From: Clostridia bacterium
Lineage (GTDB): Bacteria; Bacillota; Clostridia; Oscillospirales; Acutalibacteraceae
DNA length: 64,000 bases
Direction: 5' to 3'
Assembly (NCBI GenBank): GCA_017380575.1
Contig: JAFODS010000029.1
Span: 1-64,000 of the forward strand
Position 1 is the first letter of the stretch; the number at the start of each line of letters is the position of its first letter. The notes below the pieces were generated by a model, which worked only from the letters and a program-made list of their open reading frames with translations, made no database searches and was not told where the DNA came from. The translations under genes and the position numbers were made by a program. Positions 16,055 to 24,057 of this stretch are shown here, piece after piece.

Positions 16055-16564
16055 ATGTTTGTATTTTCTGTCAGGGCGAACAAGCCTAAGCTGATTGCTG
16101 CACTTTCTGTTTTGCTGGTAGTTCTTGTAATTATATCGTTTTTTATTGACGGTAAAAACAGTCCCGTTACAAAGGGAACGGAAATCAATTCCAAAGCAAC
16201 AACCGCTGAAGAAAGGATTGCCTTTCTTTCACAGTTCGGATGGAAAATCAACGAAGATCCTGTTGAAGTTACTGAAGTGATAATTCCGTCCGAATTTAAC
16301 GATACATATTCAAAGTATAATGAAATACAGAAAAACCAGTCAATGGACCTTGAACCCTACAAAGGAAAGAGAGTCAAAAAATGGGTTTATGAAGTAAAGA
16401 ATTATCCTGGATATGCGGAGGAAAGCGGTTGCATAAGAGCGACACTTCTTGTTTTTGAAGGCATTGTAATCGGTGGGGATATTTCTTCTCTTGAACCCGA
16501 AGGATTTATGCAGGGCTTTGATTTACCGGAAGAAACAGCAACGCAGGTTACAACAAAAAGTTAG
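16055..16564 (+). CDS. DUF4830 domain-containing membrane-anchored protein
   Basis: A 169-residue protein with one N-terminal TM segment (about residues 12-29) and an extracytoplasmic domain. The elements FLSQFGWKI, IPSEFNDTYSKYNEIQ, KKWVYEVKNYPG, VIGGD and GFMQGF match the DUF4830 pattern of Clostridia. Its function is unknown. The SD GGAGG is inside a stable hairpin. The last four bases overlap the convergent transporter gene. Confidence 0.75.
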   Translation: MFVFSVRANKPKLIAALSVLLVVLVIISFFIDGKNSPVTKGTEINSKATTAEERIAFLSQFGWKINEDPVEVTEVIIPSEFNDTYSKYNEIQKNQSMDLEPYKGKRVKKWVYEVKNYPGYAEESGCIRATLLVFEGIVIGGDISSLEPEGFMQGFDLPEETATQVTTKS

Positions 16565-17472
16565 CGGAGCTTCTGCTTCGGGTTAATCTGAGCAATGATG
16601 ATTGCTACGAAGATGACAACACAGCCGATATATTCGACAGCCTGAAGCATTTCATGCGGTGGAAGAATGAAAGCGAATAAAACGGCAAAAAACGATTCAA
16701 GACAGCAGAGCATAGCTGCAATTGTCGGTTCGGTATATTTCTGCCCTATGATCTGGAAAGTAAAGCCGACACCGCTGCTGAGTACACCTGAATAAAGAAT
16801 AGGGATTGCAGCAGCCATAATTTTATCGATTGACGGGTTTTCAAAAATAAACATCAGTATGCAAGATATAATACCTGTTATAAAGAACTGACCGCAGGAA
16901 AGAACGATTGCGTCAACTTTTTTTGCAAATTTGTCAATGATGATGAAATGGACGGAATAGACTAAAGCACAACCTATTCCGAGAAGCTCACCTTTGCCTA
17001 TGGTAAAACTCTTTGATGTTCCCATACACAAAAGATACATTCCGATAAGCCCGAGAACAACACCGATCCATACTGTGAACGGAATTTTCTTTTTAAGGAA
17101 CAGTCCGAGAATCGGAACAAATATCATATATAATGCGGTTAAAAATCCGATTTTGCCTGTTTCGGTGTAGTTGAATGCAAACTGCTGAAAAGAACTTGCA
17201 ACAAATAAGCACAGACCGATTGGTATTATAGCAAGGATGTTTGATTTAAGGAGGTCTTTTTTCTCTTCTTTGCTGAGTTTTTGCGGATTTTTCTTTTTCT
17301 GAATCAGTATAAACGGAAAAAGCACGGCAGAGCCTATAAGCATTCTGATTCCGTTGAATGTAAATCCCTCAACGTGATTCATTCCTTCATTCTGTGCAAC
17401 AAAGGAAAGACCCCATATCATTGCTGCGATTATGAGCAGAATCGGACCTAAAAGTTTGTTTTTTACAGTCAT
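16561..17472 (-). CDS. EamA/DMT superfamily transporter
   Basis: A 303-residue drug/metabolite transporter with two EamA repeats and about ten TM helices. The first repeat begins ILLIIAAMIWGLSFVAQ and the second SVHFIIIDKFAKK. The substrate is not predictable. The stop overlaps the convergent DUF4830 gene by four bases, with no terminator between. A divergent promoter pair separates it from the GDPD gene. Confidence 0.9.
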   Translation of the reverse strand: MTVKNKLLGPILLIIAAMIWGLSFVAQNEGMNHVEGFTFNGIRMLIGSAVLFPFILIQKKKNPQKLSKEEKKDLLKSNILAIIPIGLCLFVASSFQQFAFNYTETGKIGFLTALYMIFVPILGLFLKKKIPFTVWIGVVLGLIGMYLLCMGTSKSFTIGKGELLGIGCALVYSVHFIIIDKFAKKVDAIVLSCGQFFITGIISCILMFIFENPSIDKIMAAAIPILYSGVLSSGVGFTFQIIGQKYTEPTIAAMLCCLESFFAVLFAFILPPHEMLQAVEYIGCVVIFVAIIIAQINPKQKLR

Positions 17473-17511
17473 TTGAAATTTCCTTTCACTTTTGTTAAAC
17501 GAACGGAATTT

Positions 17512-17540
17512 ATTATAGTGCTGTAAATAAAAAAAGTCAA
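17512..17540 (-). promoter_or_regulatory. Promoter of the EamA transporter
   Basis: Minus-strand TTGACT (17535-17540), a 17-base spacer and TATAAT (17512-17517). Confidence 0.85.
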
Positions 17541-17557
17541 ATATTACTTCAAATAAA

Positions 17558-17586
17558 TTGATTTATTGTAAAATTAGTGATATAAT
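17558..17586 (+). promoter_or_regulatory. Promoter of the GDPD gene
   Basis: TTGATT (17558-17563), a 17-base spacer and TATAAT (17581-17586), divergent from the transporter promoter. Confidence 0.85.
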
Positions 17587-17627
17587 ATAAAAGTTATGTG
17601 CTCAGAAAACTAAGGAGGTTAAAAATT

Positions 17628-18386
17628 ATGGCTGTTTGTAATGTAATTTCTCACAGAGGAGCAAATAGAGTTACACCCCAGAATACTATTGAAGCGTTTA
17701 AGAAGGCTATTCAGTTCAGAGCGGACGGTTTTGAAACTGACGTTCATCTTACAAGTGACGGTGTACCTGTAATATGTCACAACTATACAATAGATAAAAC
17801 TTCTGACGGTAAGGGAGCAATTGCGAAAAATACTCTTGATTATCTTAAGGGTTTTGACTTCGGTTCATATTTCCATCATACATTCAAAGGTACAGAGATT
17901 CCTACACTTGAGGAGTTCCTTAATCTTTCAGAGAAAGCAAATCTTAAAGTGCTTAATATCGAAATTAAAAGTCCTCGCAGTAAGGATTACACAATTGTTG
18001 ACAAAGTAATTGAAGCTGTCAAGGCTCACAATCTTTTTGATAAGCTTCTTATTTCAAGCTTTGACCCCGATTTGTTGGTTTATATAAAGGACTATGATGA
18101 AAACTGCAAAACAGGTTTCCTTTATTCTCCGGACAAGCCGATTACCTATAAGCAGGTGCTTGGCAATGAAATCGGTTTTGCAAAAAGCATCGATGCCGAT
18201 GCACTTCATCCGCATCAGATGTTTGTTAATCAGGAGCTTGTTGATTCTGCACATGAAAACGGAATTATGGTTAATCCCTGGACAGTAAACAAAGAAAAAG
18301 ATATCATCAAGCTTGTAAAAATGGGTGTTGACGGTGTTATTACCGATGTTCCCAATATTGCAAAGAGATTGATTGAAGCATTATAA
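17628..18386 (+). CDS. Glycerophosphodiester phosphodiesterase
   Basis: A 252-residue cytoplasmic GDPD that splits glycerophosphodiesters into glycerol-3-phosphate and an alcohol. The catalytic set is intact: SHRGAN (His), FETDVHLTSDG (Glu/Asp metal ligands) and CHNYTIDKTSDG (second His). The core ends with NPWTVN and GVDGVITDVP. ATG 17628 follows AGGAGG. The longer frame from 17598 would begin inside the leader. No signal peptide is present, consistent with a UgpQ-like intracellular enzyme. Confidence 0.93.
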   Translation: MAVCNVISHRGANRVTPQNTIEAFKKAIQFRADGFETDVHLTSDGVPVICHNYTIDKTSDGKGAIAKNTLDYLKGFDFGSYFHHTFKGTEIPTLEEFLNLSEKANLKVLNIEIKSPRSKDYTIVDKVIEAVKAHNLFDKLLISSFDPDLLVYIKDYDENCKTGFLYSPDKPITYKQVLGNEIGFAKSIDADALHPHQMFVNQELVDSAHENGIMVNPWTVNKEKDIIKLVKMGVDGVITDVPNIAKRLIEAL

Positions 18387-18391
18387 AAATT

Positions 18392-18419
18392 AAGTGACCT
18401 CTTGTGAGGTCACTTTTTT
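18392..18419. terminator. Terminator between GDPD and the HAD hydrolase gene
   Basis: AAGTGACCTC (18392-18401) and GAGGTCACTT (18406-18415) around a TTGT loop, with a T tail. It probably serves both convergent genes. Confidence 0.9.
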
Positions 18420-19038
18420 ACATAACAATATTTAATATTTCAGGGAATTCATTGATTGTATAGTCGGGTGAATTAACTTTTCCGAAACCGAAAGAAGCAA
18501 AGATGAAGGGGAGTCCTGCAAATTTTGCAGCGTCCGCATCGCCCTGGGTGTCGCCGACAAATATTGAGTTTTTAAAACCATTTCTTTCAAGAAGGATTTT
18601 CAAATTCTCGCCTTTCGGAAGGCATCTTGCATCAGGGTGCTCTGAGTCGCAGAAGTAATCTTCAAGCTTGTGAAAACGAAGGAAGGTTTCAATGTAGCCG
18701 TCCTGACAGTTGCTGACGATATAAAGCTTAAAATGTTTTTTTAGCTCAGCAAGCGTTTCCTCAAGTCCGTCAAAAAGCATTCCGCCTTTTTGTGAAAGTA
18801 TCTCATCACAGGCAACAATTCCGTCCTCAAAAAACTTCATCTGTGCTTCGGAATCAAGCCCGGGGTAGAGTTTATTCATCAGGTCAATTTTATTAAGTCC
18901 GAGTGCACCTGCCATATCTTCCTTTGTGATTCTCGGCAGGTTGTGTTTATCTGCTGTAATAATCCAGGCTTCTGTAATTGCTTCAAGCGGATTCCAGAGT
19001 GTACCGTCAAGGTCAAATCCTATGCTGTCATATTTCAT
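18418..19038 (-). CDS. HAD family hydrolase, phosphoglycolate phosphatase-like
   Basis: A 206-residue HAD phosphatase. Motif I is FDLDGTLW with the nucleophile Asp, motif II is IVSNCQ, and motif III/IV is FVGDTQGDADAAKFAG. The helical cap sits between residues about 15 and 80. Sugar- or glycolate-phosphates are typical substrates, but the cap gives no clear specificity. It has its own promoter. Confidence 0.9.
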   Translation of the reverse strand: MKYDSIGFDLDGTLWNPLEAITEAWIITADKHNLPRITKEDMAGALGLNKIDLMNKLYPGLDSEAQMKFFEDGIVACDEILSQKGGMLFDGLEETLAELKKHFKLYIVSNCQDGYIETFLRFHKLEDYFCDSEHPDARCLPKGENLKILLERNGFKNSIFVGDTQGDADAAKFAGLPFIFASFGFGKVNSPDYTINEFPEILNIVM

Positions 19039-19062
19039 AATCTATTCCTCCAAACAAGTATG

Positions 19063-19091
19063 ATAATACAATAAACTTCCCGTTTTGTCAA
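19063..19091 (-). promoter_or_regulatory. Promoter of the HAD hydrolase gene
   Basis: Minus-strand TTGACA (19086-19091), a 17-base spacer and TATTAT (19063-19068). Confidence 0.85.
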
Positions 19092-19132
19092 AAAGTATTC
19101 TTGAAATTTTTGTAGAAAGTAATGGATTTGTG

Positions 19133-19141
19133 TGTTATAAT
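19133..19141 (+). promoter_or_regulatory. Extended -10 promoter of the B3/4-iolB pair
   Basis: TGT-TATAAT at 19133-19141 is an extended -10. No good -35 at the right spacing is visible. Confidence 0.65.
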
Positions 19142-19171
19142 AAATCAAATCTATTTTTCAGGGTGATGAAA

Positions 19172-19840
19172 ATGCAGATTAAAATAAGCGATGAAGTGAA
19201 AAATCTTGTTCCGTCGTGTGTTCTGGGCGTTGTAAGATACAAGGCTTTGATCGAAAAGAGCAGTAAAGAACTGACGGAATATTTTGATGGTATAATGGAC
19301 GGCATCGGTTCAAAATATATCACAAAGGATATTGCAGAAAAGCCTCATATACGCCCGACAAGAGCTGCATACAAGGCTCTCGGCAAGGATCCTCATTCCT
19401 ACCGAGGTGCTGCTGAGCAGATGCTTCGAAGAGTTATTCTTAAAAAGGGACTTTATCACGTCAACAATGCTGTTGATATAAATAACATAATTTCCGTTAC
19501 CTCGGGTTATTCAATCGGTTCTTACGATGTTTCTGCAATTGTGGGTGATGCTGTTCTTTGCAGAGCACCTGAGGGAACGCACTATAAAGGAATCGGTAAG
19601 GACGACTATGAATATAACGTAGAGTTTCTGCCTGCTTTCTTTGACGATGCAGGCTGTTTCGGTAATCCTTCAAGCGACAGTCAGCGAACAATGCTTAAAA
19701 ACGGTGTCAGAGAGGTTATATTCGTCTTTTATGCCTTTGACGGTAAAGATGGCCTTGAATACTGGATGAACGAAACAGAGAGGCTTCTCTCGGAATATTG
19801 TGCCGATTACGAAACAATTGAAAAGATTATTATAGAATAG
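19172..19840 (+). CDS. B3/B4 domain protein (phenylalanyl-tRNA synthetase beta editing-like)
   Basis: A 222-residue stand-alone B3/4 domain. The segment RPTRAAYKALGKDPHSYRGAAEQMLRR and the following VNNAVDINNIISV with SIGSYD match the fold found in the editing module of PheRS beta. Free-standing versions are proposed to clear mischarged tRNAs, but the role is not proven. GGGTGA precedes ATG 19172. Upstream in-frame codons from 19085 run through the -10. It is followed 10 bases later by iolB. Confidence 0.85.
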   Translation: MQIKISDEVKNLVPSCVLGVVRYKALIEKSSKELTEYFDGIMDGIGSKYITKDIAEKPHIRPTRAAYKALGKDPHSYRGAAEQMLRRVILKKGLYHVNNAVDINNIISVTSGYSIGSYDVSAIVGDAVLCRAPEGTHYKGIGKDDYEYNVEFLPAFFDDAGCFGNPSSDSQRTMLKNGVREVIFVFYAFDGKDGLEYWMNETERLLSEYCADYETIEKIIIE

Positions 19841-19850
19841 GAGAAACACT

Positions 19851-20624
19851 ATGCTTGAATATTTTGATTTTGACCAGAACAACGAAAGAGTCCTTTGTGA
19901 AATGGGCGGTAAAAATGCTGAAATGCTTATGACTATAAAAGTTAAGAAGCTGTTTAAAGGAGAAACCTTTGATGTGTTTGACGAGAATAATGAAACAGCT
20001 TTTCTTATTCTTAAGGGCAACCTTGATATAAGCTGGAACGGCAGAACGGAAAATATGGTGCGTAAGAATCCGTTTGAGAAAACACCGTACTGTCTTCACG
20101 TATGCAAGGGTATCAAAGTAACTGTTACTGCTAATGAAGAGAGCGAGTTTATCGTTCAGCAGACAGATAATGACAGAGAGTTCGAACCTGTTTTCTATAA
20201 ACCCGAGGATTGTCTTTATCAGCATTTCGGAAAGGATCAGTGGGAAGGTACAGGCTCACGAATCGTTTCAACAATGTTTGACTATGATAATGCACCGTAT
20301 TCAAATATGGTTATGGGTGAGGTTTTCAATCAGCCGGGCAGATGGTCAAGCTATCCGCCGCACCATCATCCGCATCCCGAAGTATATTACTATCAGTTTG
20401 ACCCTCAGCAGGGCTTCGGCGCTTGCTTTAACGGTGATGACGTATTCAAGAGTGTTGACGGTTCATTCTGCACAATCGAGGACGGAAAGGATCATCAGCA
20501 GGTTGTAGCACCGGGTTATACAATGTACTATGTCTGGATGATTAGACATTTCGACGGCGATCCGTGGTATAAGACTACACGCTATTACGCAAAAGAGCAT
20601 GAATGGCTCACAAAAGCAGACTAA
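19851..20624 (+). CDS. iolB: 5-deoxy-glucuronate isomerase IolB-like protein
   Basis: A 257-residue KduI/IolB-type cupin. The second cupin carries the metal-binding cluster PPHHHPHPE with YYYQF, and a later DHQQVV His. In inositol catabolism IolB converts 5-deoxyglucuronate to 5-dehydro-2-deoxygluconate. No other iol gene is in this window, so it may serve another sugar-acid isomerisation. GGAGA precedes the ATG. Confidence 0.85.
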   Translation: MLEYFDFDQNNERVLCEMGGKNAEMLMTIKVKKLFKGETFDVFDENNETAFLILKGNLDISWNGRTENMVRKNPFEKTPYCLHVCKGIKVTVTANEESEFIVQQTDNDREFEPVFYKPEDCLYQHFGKDQWEGTGSRIVSTMFDYDNAPYSNMVMGEVFNQPGRWSSYPPHHHPHPEVYYYQFDPQQGFGACFNGDDVFKSVDGSFCTIEDGKDHQQVVAPGYTMYYVWMIRHFDGDPWYKTTRYYAKEHEWLTKAD

Positions 20625-20632
20625 AATAATGC

Positions 20633-20658
20633 TCCGCACAGCAGATGTTGTGCGGAGT
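20633..20658. terminator. Hairpin between iolB and the GT4 gene
   Basis: CTCCGCACA (20633-20641) pairs with TGTGCGGAG (20650-20658). The T tail is modest, but the position between convergent stops supports shared termination. Confidence 0.75.
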
Positions 20659-20663
20659 AAATT

Positions 20664-21749
20664 TTATATCTTATTAAGAAATCCAAGCCATTTTTGACTT
20701 ATTGCTTCAATTGAATGAGTTTTTAGAAGCTCCCTTGCATTAACTGAAAGTTTAGCTGCAAGCTCGGGATTATTTAGAATTTCAAGAATTGAATCTGCAA
20801 TCTGCTGTGTGCTTCCGACATCAACAAGAATTCCGTTTTTGCCGTTTTCAATCAGCTCTTCAGGCCCCATGTCGCATCGTGTTGAAACACAGGGGACACC
20901 CATTGCCATAGCTTCCATAAGCACATTCGGCATACCCTCAAGGTCAGAAGAAAGAACAAAAACATCAGCTTTATTAACAACTTTAACGGATTTCGGGTCG
21001 GTGCCGGGAAGAAAAATTCTTTCTTCAATTCCGAGCGAAGAGATTTGTTCTTCAAGTTCTTTTCGAAGCTCTCCTTCGCCGAAAATAATCATCTTATGCT
21101 CGGGTATTTTTTCACTTATTGAAGCAAAGGCATCAATAAGAATATCAAAGCGCTTCTGCTTGTTAAGTCGACCGACAGCACAGATCAGCTTTTCTCGTTC
21201 GTCGGGTGGTGTAAGCTCATAAACCGTTTCGTTGAAAATTGCATTCGGGATAATAATATCGGTTTTTCTCAACTTATCTGTGAAGAAAAGTGAAGATTTT
21301 TTTGTCTGAAATATATATCCGTTACAAAGCTTGTAGAAAAACTTTCTGAGAAAAGAATTAATTTTTGTAGCCTTGTATTTATAAGGATTATTTCTTTCCG
21401 TGCCGACCGATTTCGTTTTGGTGAAGGCTGTAGCAATAACGGTATACCACGTCATCGAAAAGCTCATTCCGATAAGTACATCAAGCTCTCTTTGTTTTAT
21501 AAAAGAACGGATCTTCAGCATTCTTTTAAAAGCACCGAGTAATCTTTTGGCTGAAAGAGAAAGAGCTATTTCGTCGAAACCGAGACGAAGGTGACTGACA
21601 TTATCATCCAAAGAATAAAAGCTGTCAACATCTTTGAACGTGATTATTTCCGTGTGTATACCTTTTTTTGAAAAATAGTTCGCAAGCGAAACCGTTGCTC
21701 TTTCAGCACCGCCTGCATTCAGGTCGTTTATAAGGAAGCCTATTTTCAT
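20664..21749 (-). CDS. Glycosyltransferase family 4 protein
   Basis: A 361-residue GT-B enzyme. The N-domain begins FLINDLNAGGAERA, with the Gly-rich acceptor loop. The C-domain holds VGRLNKQKRFD and the EGMPNVLMEAMAMGVP donor motif with the EX7E glutamates. GT4 enzymes retain anomeric configuration and usually act on lipid-linked or surface glycans. Its ATG overlaps the queT stop (ATGA), so it should be translated from the preQ1-controlled transcript, which is unexpected for a surface-glycan enzyme. Confidence 0.92.
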   Translation of the reverse strand: MKIGFLINDLNAGGAERATVSLANYFSKKGIHTEIITFKDVDSFYSLDDNVSHLRLGFDEIALSLSAKRLLGAFKRMLKIRSFIKQRELDVLIGMSFSMTWYTVIATAFTKTKSVGTERNNPYKYKATKINSFLRKFFYKLCNGYIFQTKKSSLFFTDKLRKTDIIIPNAIFNETVYELTPPDEREKLICAVGRLNKQKRFDILIDAFASISEKIPEHKMIIFGEGELRKELEEQISSLGIEERIFLPGTDPKSVKVVNKADVFVLSSDLEGMPNVLMEAMAMGVPCVSTRCDMGPEELIENGKNGILVDVGSTQQIADSILEILNNPELAAKLSVNARELLKTHSIEAISQKWLGFLNKI

Positions 21750-22264
21750 ATCATTTCCTCATTTTTAAATATTCCGGTTTTGTTAAGACCGCTGTATAAA
21801 GGAAGTCCCGCAAGGTAGCAGACAACAATTTCACCGAATGCAACACTTGCACCGGCAGAAAGAAAACCTAACATACTGAATCCTTCGGGAAGGAAAAACG
21901 CTATTTCGAGTCCGACTATCACTCCGTTGAATAAAACGGGAAAGATAAGTGAAAGTAACGGAAGGTTTCTGAAACAGATTTTTCGTGTTAATCTTGAACA
22001 GATTGCAGCAAGTAAGGTTGTGAGTGACCCGCAGATAATATCTATAAGTCCGAACGGGCTGTTCAGATTAGCGATTATGCACCCGACAGTGAGACCTGGG
22101 ATTGCCGCCGGTGTAAGAACCGGTAATACAGTAAGTGCTTCGGCAATTCTGAATTGAACGGAACCGAAAGAAATTGGTGCACAGATAAAAGTGACGGCAA
22201 CGTAGATGCCGGCAATCAGTGCACTCTGGACAAGGTAGTAAGTGCGGTTGTTTTTAGTTTTCAT
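21746..22264 (-). CDS. queT: QueT family queuosine-precursor (preQ1) ECF transporter S component
   Basis: A 172-residue membrane protein with about five to six TM segments. It contains the QueT-characteristic SFGSVQFRIAEALTVLP and NLNSPFGLIDIICGSLTTLLAA. QueT is the substrate-binding S component that, with shared ECF energy-coupling proteins, imports queuosine precursors. The preQ1-I riboswitch directly upstream supports the assignment. The ECF ATPase and T components are not in this window. Confidence 0.93.
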   Translation of the reverse strand: MKTKNNRTYYLVQSALIAGIYVAVTFICAPISFGSVQFRIAEALTVLPVLTPAAIPGLTVGCIIANLNSPFGLIDIICGSLTTLLAAICSRLTRKICFRNLPLLSLIFPVLFNGVIVGLEIAFFLPEGFSMLGFLSAGASVAFGEIVVCYLAGLPLYSGLNKTGIFKNEEMI

Positions 22265-22271
22265 AATAATT

Positions 22272-22312
22272 CTCCTTAGTTTTGTTTATAGTCAGGATGG
22301 TTACGAACTGAC
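22272..22312 (-). promoter_or_regulatory. preQ1-I riboswitch controlling queT
   Basis: On the minus strand, P1 GTCAG (22308-22312) pairs with CTGAC (22291-22295). The loop holds GTAACC. The A-rich tail runs into AACTAAGGAG, which contains the SD. This is the compact class I preQ1 layout: loop CC pairs with the SD region when ligand binds, so translation should be repressed by preQ1. Confidence 0.88.
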
Positions 22313-22327
22313 TTTTATTATTGGCTT

Positions 22328-22356
22328 ATTTTATCATATTGCTGTTGTTTTTTCAA
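22328..22356 (-). promoter_or_regulatory. Promoter of the queT-GT4 operon
   Basis: Minus-strand TTGAAA (22351-22356), a 17-base spacer and TAAAAT (22328-22333), just upstream of the riboswitch. Confidence 0.8.
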
Positions 22357-22390
22357 CCTGATTACAGAATTTGACAAAATATTATTTTTA

Positions 22391-22419
22391 TTTACTTTTT
22401 TTTCATTATGTGATAAAAT
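22391..22419 (+). promoter_or_regulatory. Probable promoter of the XRE regulator
   Basis: TTTACT (22391-22396), a 17-base spacer and TAAAAT (22414-22419), with an extended-10 TGA in front of TAAAAT. Confidence 0.65.
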
Positions 22420-22441
22420 ACTAAAAAGTGAGGTAATTGCT

Positions 22442-22834
22442 ATGGTGGAAAAAAAGAAGATGCCTTTAGCGGACAAGCTTAAGGAGTTAAGAAAAAATTT
22501 TTGTATGACTCAGGATGATATCGCTGAGCTTCTTGATATGAGCCGTACAACTTTTTCTAAATATGAAAACGGAGCGGCAAATCCTCCGCTTTCTGTGTTG
22601 CGTAAGCTTTCGGCAATTTACAACGTTCCGATAGAATATCTTATTCACGATGAATCTTCATCAAAAATGATATTCAACTCAGGGACAGAAGATAAGGTGC
22701 CTGAGGAAGAGTCTGCTTTTCAGTATTTTTCACAGCTTACAAAGGAAGAAAGAATGCTTATTCTTAAGTTGCGTCTTATGAAAAAAGAGAAAAAAGCAGA
22801 GCTTATGCGAAAAATAGAATCTGAAGATGAATAA
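22442..22834 (+). CDS. XRE-family helix-turn-helix transcriptional regulator
   Basis: A 130-residue protein. An HTH_3 domain occupies residues about 10-64 (LKELRKNFCMTQDDIAELLDMSR, then TFSKYENGAANPP), typical of Cro/CI-like repressors. The C-terminal 60 residues are charged and helical (LTKEERMLILKLRLMKKEKKAE) and may dimerise or interact with a partner. It has its own promoter and terminator. Targets cannot be read from the sequence. Neighbours are divergent queT and the downstream ldhA. Confidence 0.92.
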   Translation: MVEKKKMPLADKLKELRKNFCMTQDDIAELLDMSRTTFSKYENGAANPPLSVLRKLSAIYNVPIEYLIHDESSSKMIFNSGTEDKVPEEESAFQYFSQLTKEERMLILKLRLMKKEKKAELMRKIESEDE

Positions 22835-22835
22835 T

Positions 22836-22864
22836 GAACGGTGCTTCGGCACTGTTCTTTTTTG
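22836..22864 (+). terminator. Terminator after the XRE regulator
   Basis: GAACGGTGC (22836-22844) pairs with GCACTGTTC (22849-22857) around a TTCG tetraloop, followed by a T run. Confidence 0.93.
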
Positions 22865-22913
22865 TATAAAAAACATCGTTTTGCTTATCATAATCAGTAG
22901 CGGAGGTTTGATT

Positions 22914-23909
22914 ATGATAACTATAGGTTTTTACGATGCAAAACCATACGATATTGAGTATTTCAATTTAATTAACGAACAGTATGGCTTTAAAATTAAG
23001 TATATTGAAGCAAGGCTCAATGAAAATACGGCTATGCTTTCTTGTGACTGTGATGCTGTCTGTGCTTTTGTCAGTGATGATGTATCAGCAGTAGTAATAG
23101 ACAGACTCTGTTCTGTCGGAGTTAAACTGATTGCGATGCGGTGTGCAGGTTATAACAATGTTGATGTGAAATATGCTGAAAATAAAATTCCGGTTGTAAG
23201 AGTACCTGCTTACTCACCGTATGCCGTTGCCGAGCATGCAATGGCAATGTTGCTTACTCTTAACAGAAGGACTCATAAAGCTTTTTTGAGAACACGTGAT
23301 TTCAACTTCAGCCTTAACGGACTTACAGGCTTTGATCTTCATTCTAAAACAGTAGGTATAATCGGTACAGGAAATATCGGAAGTGTTTTTGTTGATATCT
23401 GCAAAGGCTTCGGAATGAAGGTTATTGCATACGATGTTAACAGGACTATGGATGAAGTTGAGTATGTTGGGCTTGATACACTTTTCAGAAATTCGGATAT
23501 AATTTCTCTGCACTGTCCGTTAAACCCCGGTACCTACCATATGATTGATGAAAACAGTATTTCAAAAATGAAGAAGAATGTTTTCATAGTAAACACTTCA
23601 CGCGGTGCTCTGATAAACAGCGAAGATCTGCTTGAAGCACTTCTGGACGAAAGGGTAGGCGGTGCCTGCCTTGATGTTTACGAAGAAGAAGTAAACTTGT
23701 TTTACGAAGATAATTCTGAAACAATTATAAAGGATGAAATTCTTTCGCGTCTTATCGGTCTTCCGAATGTAATAGTAACTTCACATCAGGGCTTTCTTAC
23801 CCGTGAAGCTCTTACGAATATTGCATCTACAACTCTTGAAAATATCAGCGAATTCTTTATGGAAGGCTCTTTACCGAACAAAATTCAATATAAATCGCTG
23901 AAAAGTTAA
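22914..23909 (+). CDS. ldhA: D-lactate dehydrogenase (D-2-hydroxyacid dehydrogenase family)
   Basis: A 331-residue NAD-dependent enzyme interconverting pyruvate and D-lactate. The Rossmann fingerprint is GTGNIGS. The catalytic Arg lies in NTSRGALI. The Asp/Glu/His relay includes CLDVYEEEVNLFYED, close to the LdhA signature. The late SHQG supplies the catalytic His. I choose ATG 22914 behind CGGAGG; the open frame from 22827 would cross the preceding terminator. The product implies mixed-acid fermentation. Confidence 0.92.
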   Translation: MITIGFYDAKPYDIEYFNLINEQYGFKIKYIEARLNENTAMLSCDCDAVCAFVSDDVSAVVIDRLCSVGVKLIAMRCAGYNNVDVKYAENKIPVVRVPAYSPYAVAEHAMAMLLTLNRRTHKAFLRTRDFNFSLNGLTGFDLHSKTVGIIGTGNIGSVFVDICKGFGMKVIAYDVNRTMDEVEYVGLDTLFRNSDIISLHCPLNPGTYHMIDENSISKMKKNVFIVNTSRGALINSEDLLEALLDERVGGACLDVYEEEVNLFYEDNSETIIKDEILSRLIGLPNVIVTSHQGFLTREALTNIASTTLENISEFFMEGSLPNKIQYKSLKS

Positions 23910-23959
23910 AAAAACAGGGGTAGAGTACCGAATAAGGGACTAAAAATCCGAAAAATAAC

Positions 23960-23971
23960 GAACATTTGTGT
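23960..23971. promoter_or_regulatory. Degenerate LexA-like half-site at the -35
   Basis: GAACATTTGTGT differs from GAACN4GTTY in the right arm. It overlaps the -35 of the downstream small-protein promoter. It counts only as support for the perfect site nearby. Confidence 0.4.
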
Positions 23972-23998
23972 TGACAAATTTAAATTATCTGCTATAAT
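23971..23998 (+). promoter_or_regulatory. Promoter of the 88-residue membrane protein
   Basis: TTGACA (23971-23976), a 16-base spacer and TATAAT (23993-23998), a near-consensus strong promoter that would need tight repression. Confidence 0.88.
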
Positions 23999-24010
23999 AG
24001 AACTCGTAAA

Positions 24011-24022
24011 GAACAAATGTTC
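24011..24022. promoter_or_regulatory. LexA (SOS) box
   Basis: GAACAAATGTTC is a perfect 12-base palindrome matching the Gram-positive LexA consensus GAACRNRYGTTY. It lies just downstream of the expected transcription start. A similar half-site (AATGTTCG) follows at about 24028-24035. Confidence 0.82.
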
Positions 24023-24057
24023 ACAAAATGTTCGGTTAGAATTCGGAGGTAATTATT

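Noticed and set aside
23960-23971. Second full LexA box
   Set aside because: The right arm is GTGT, not GTTY. It is kept only as a degenerate site.
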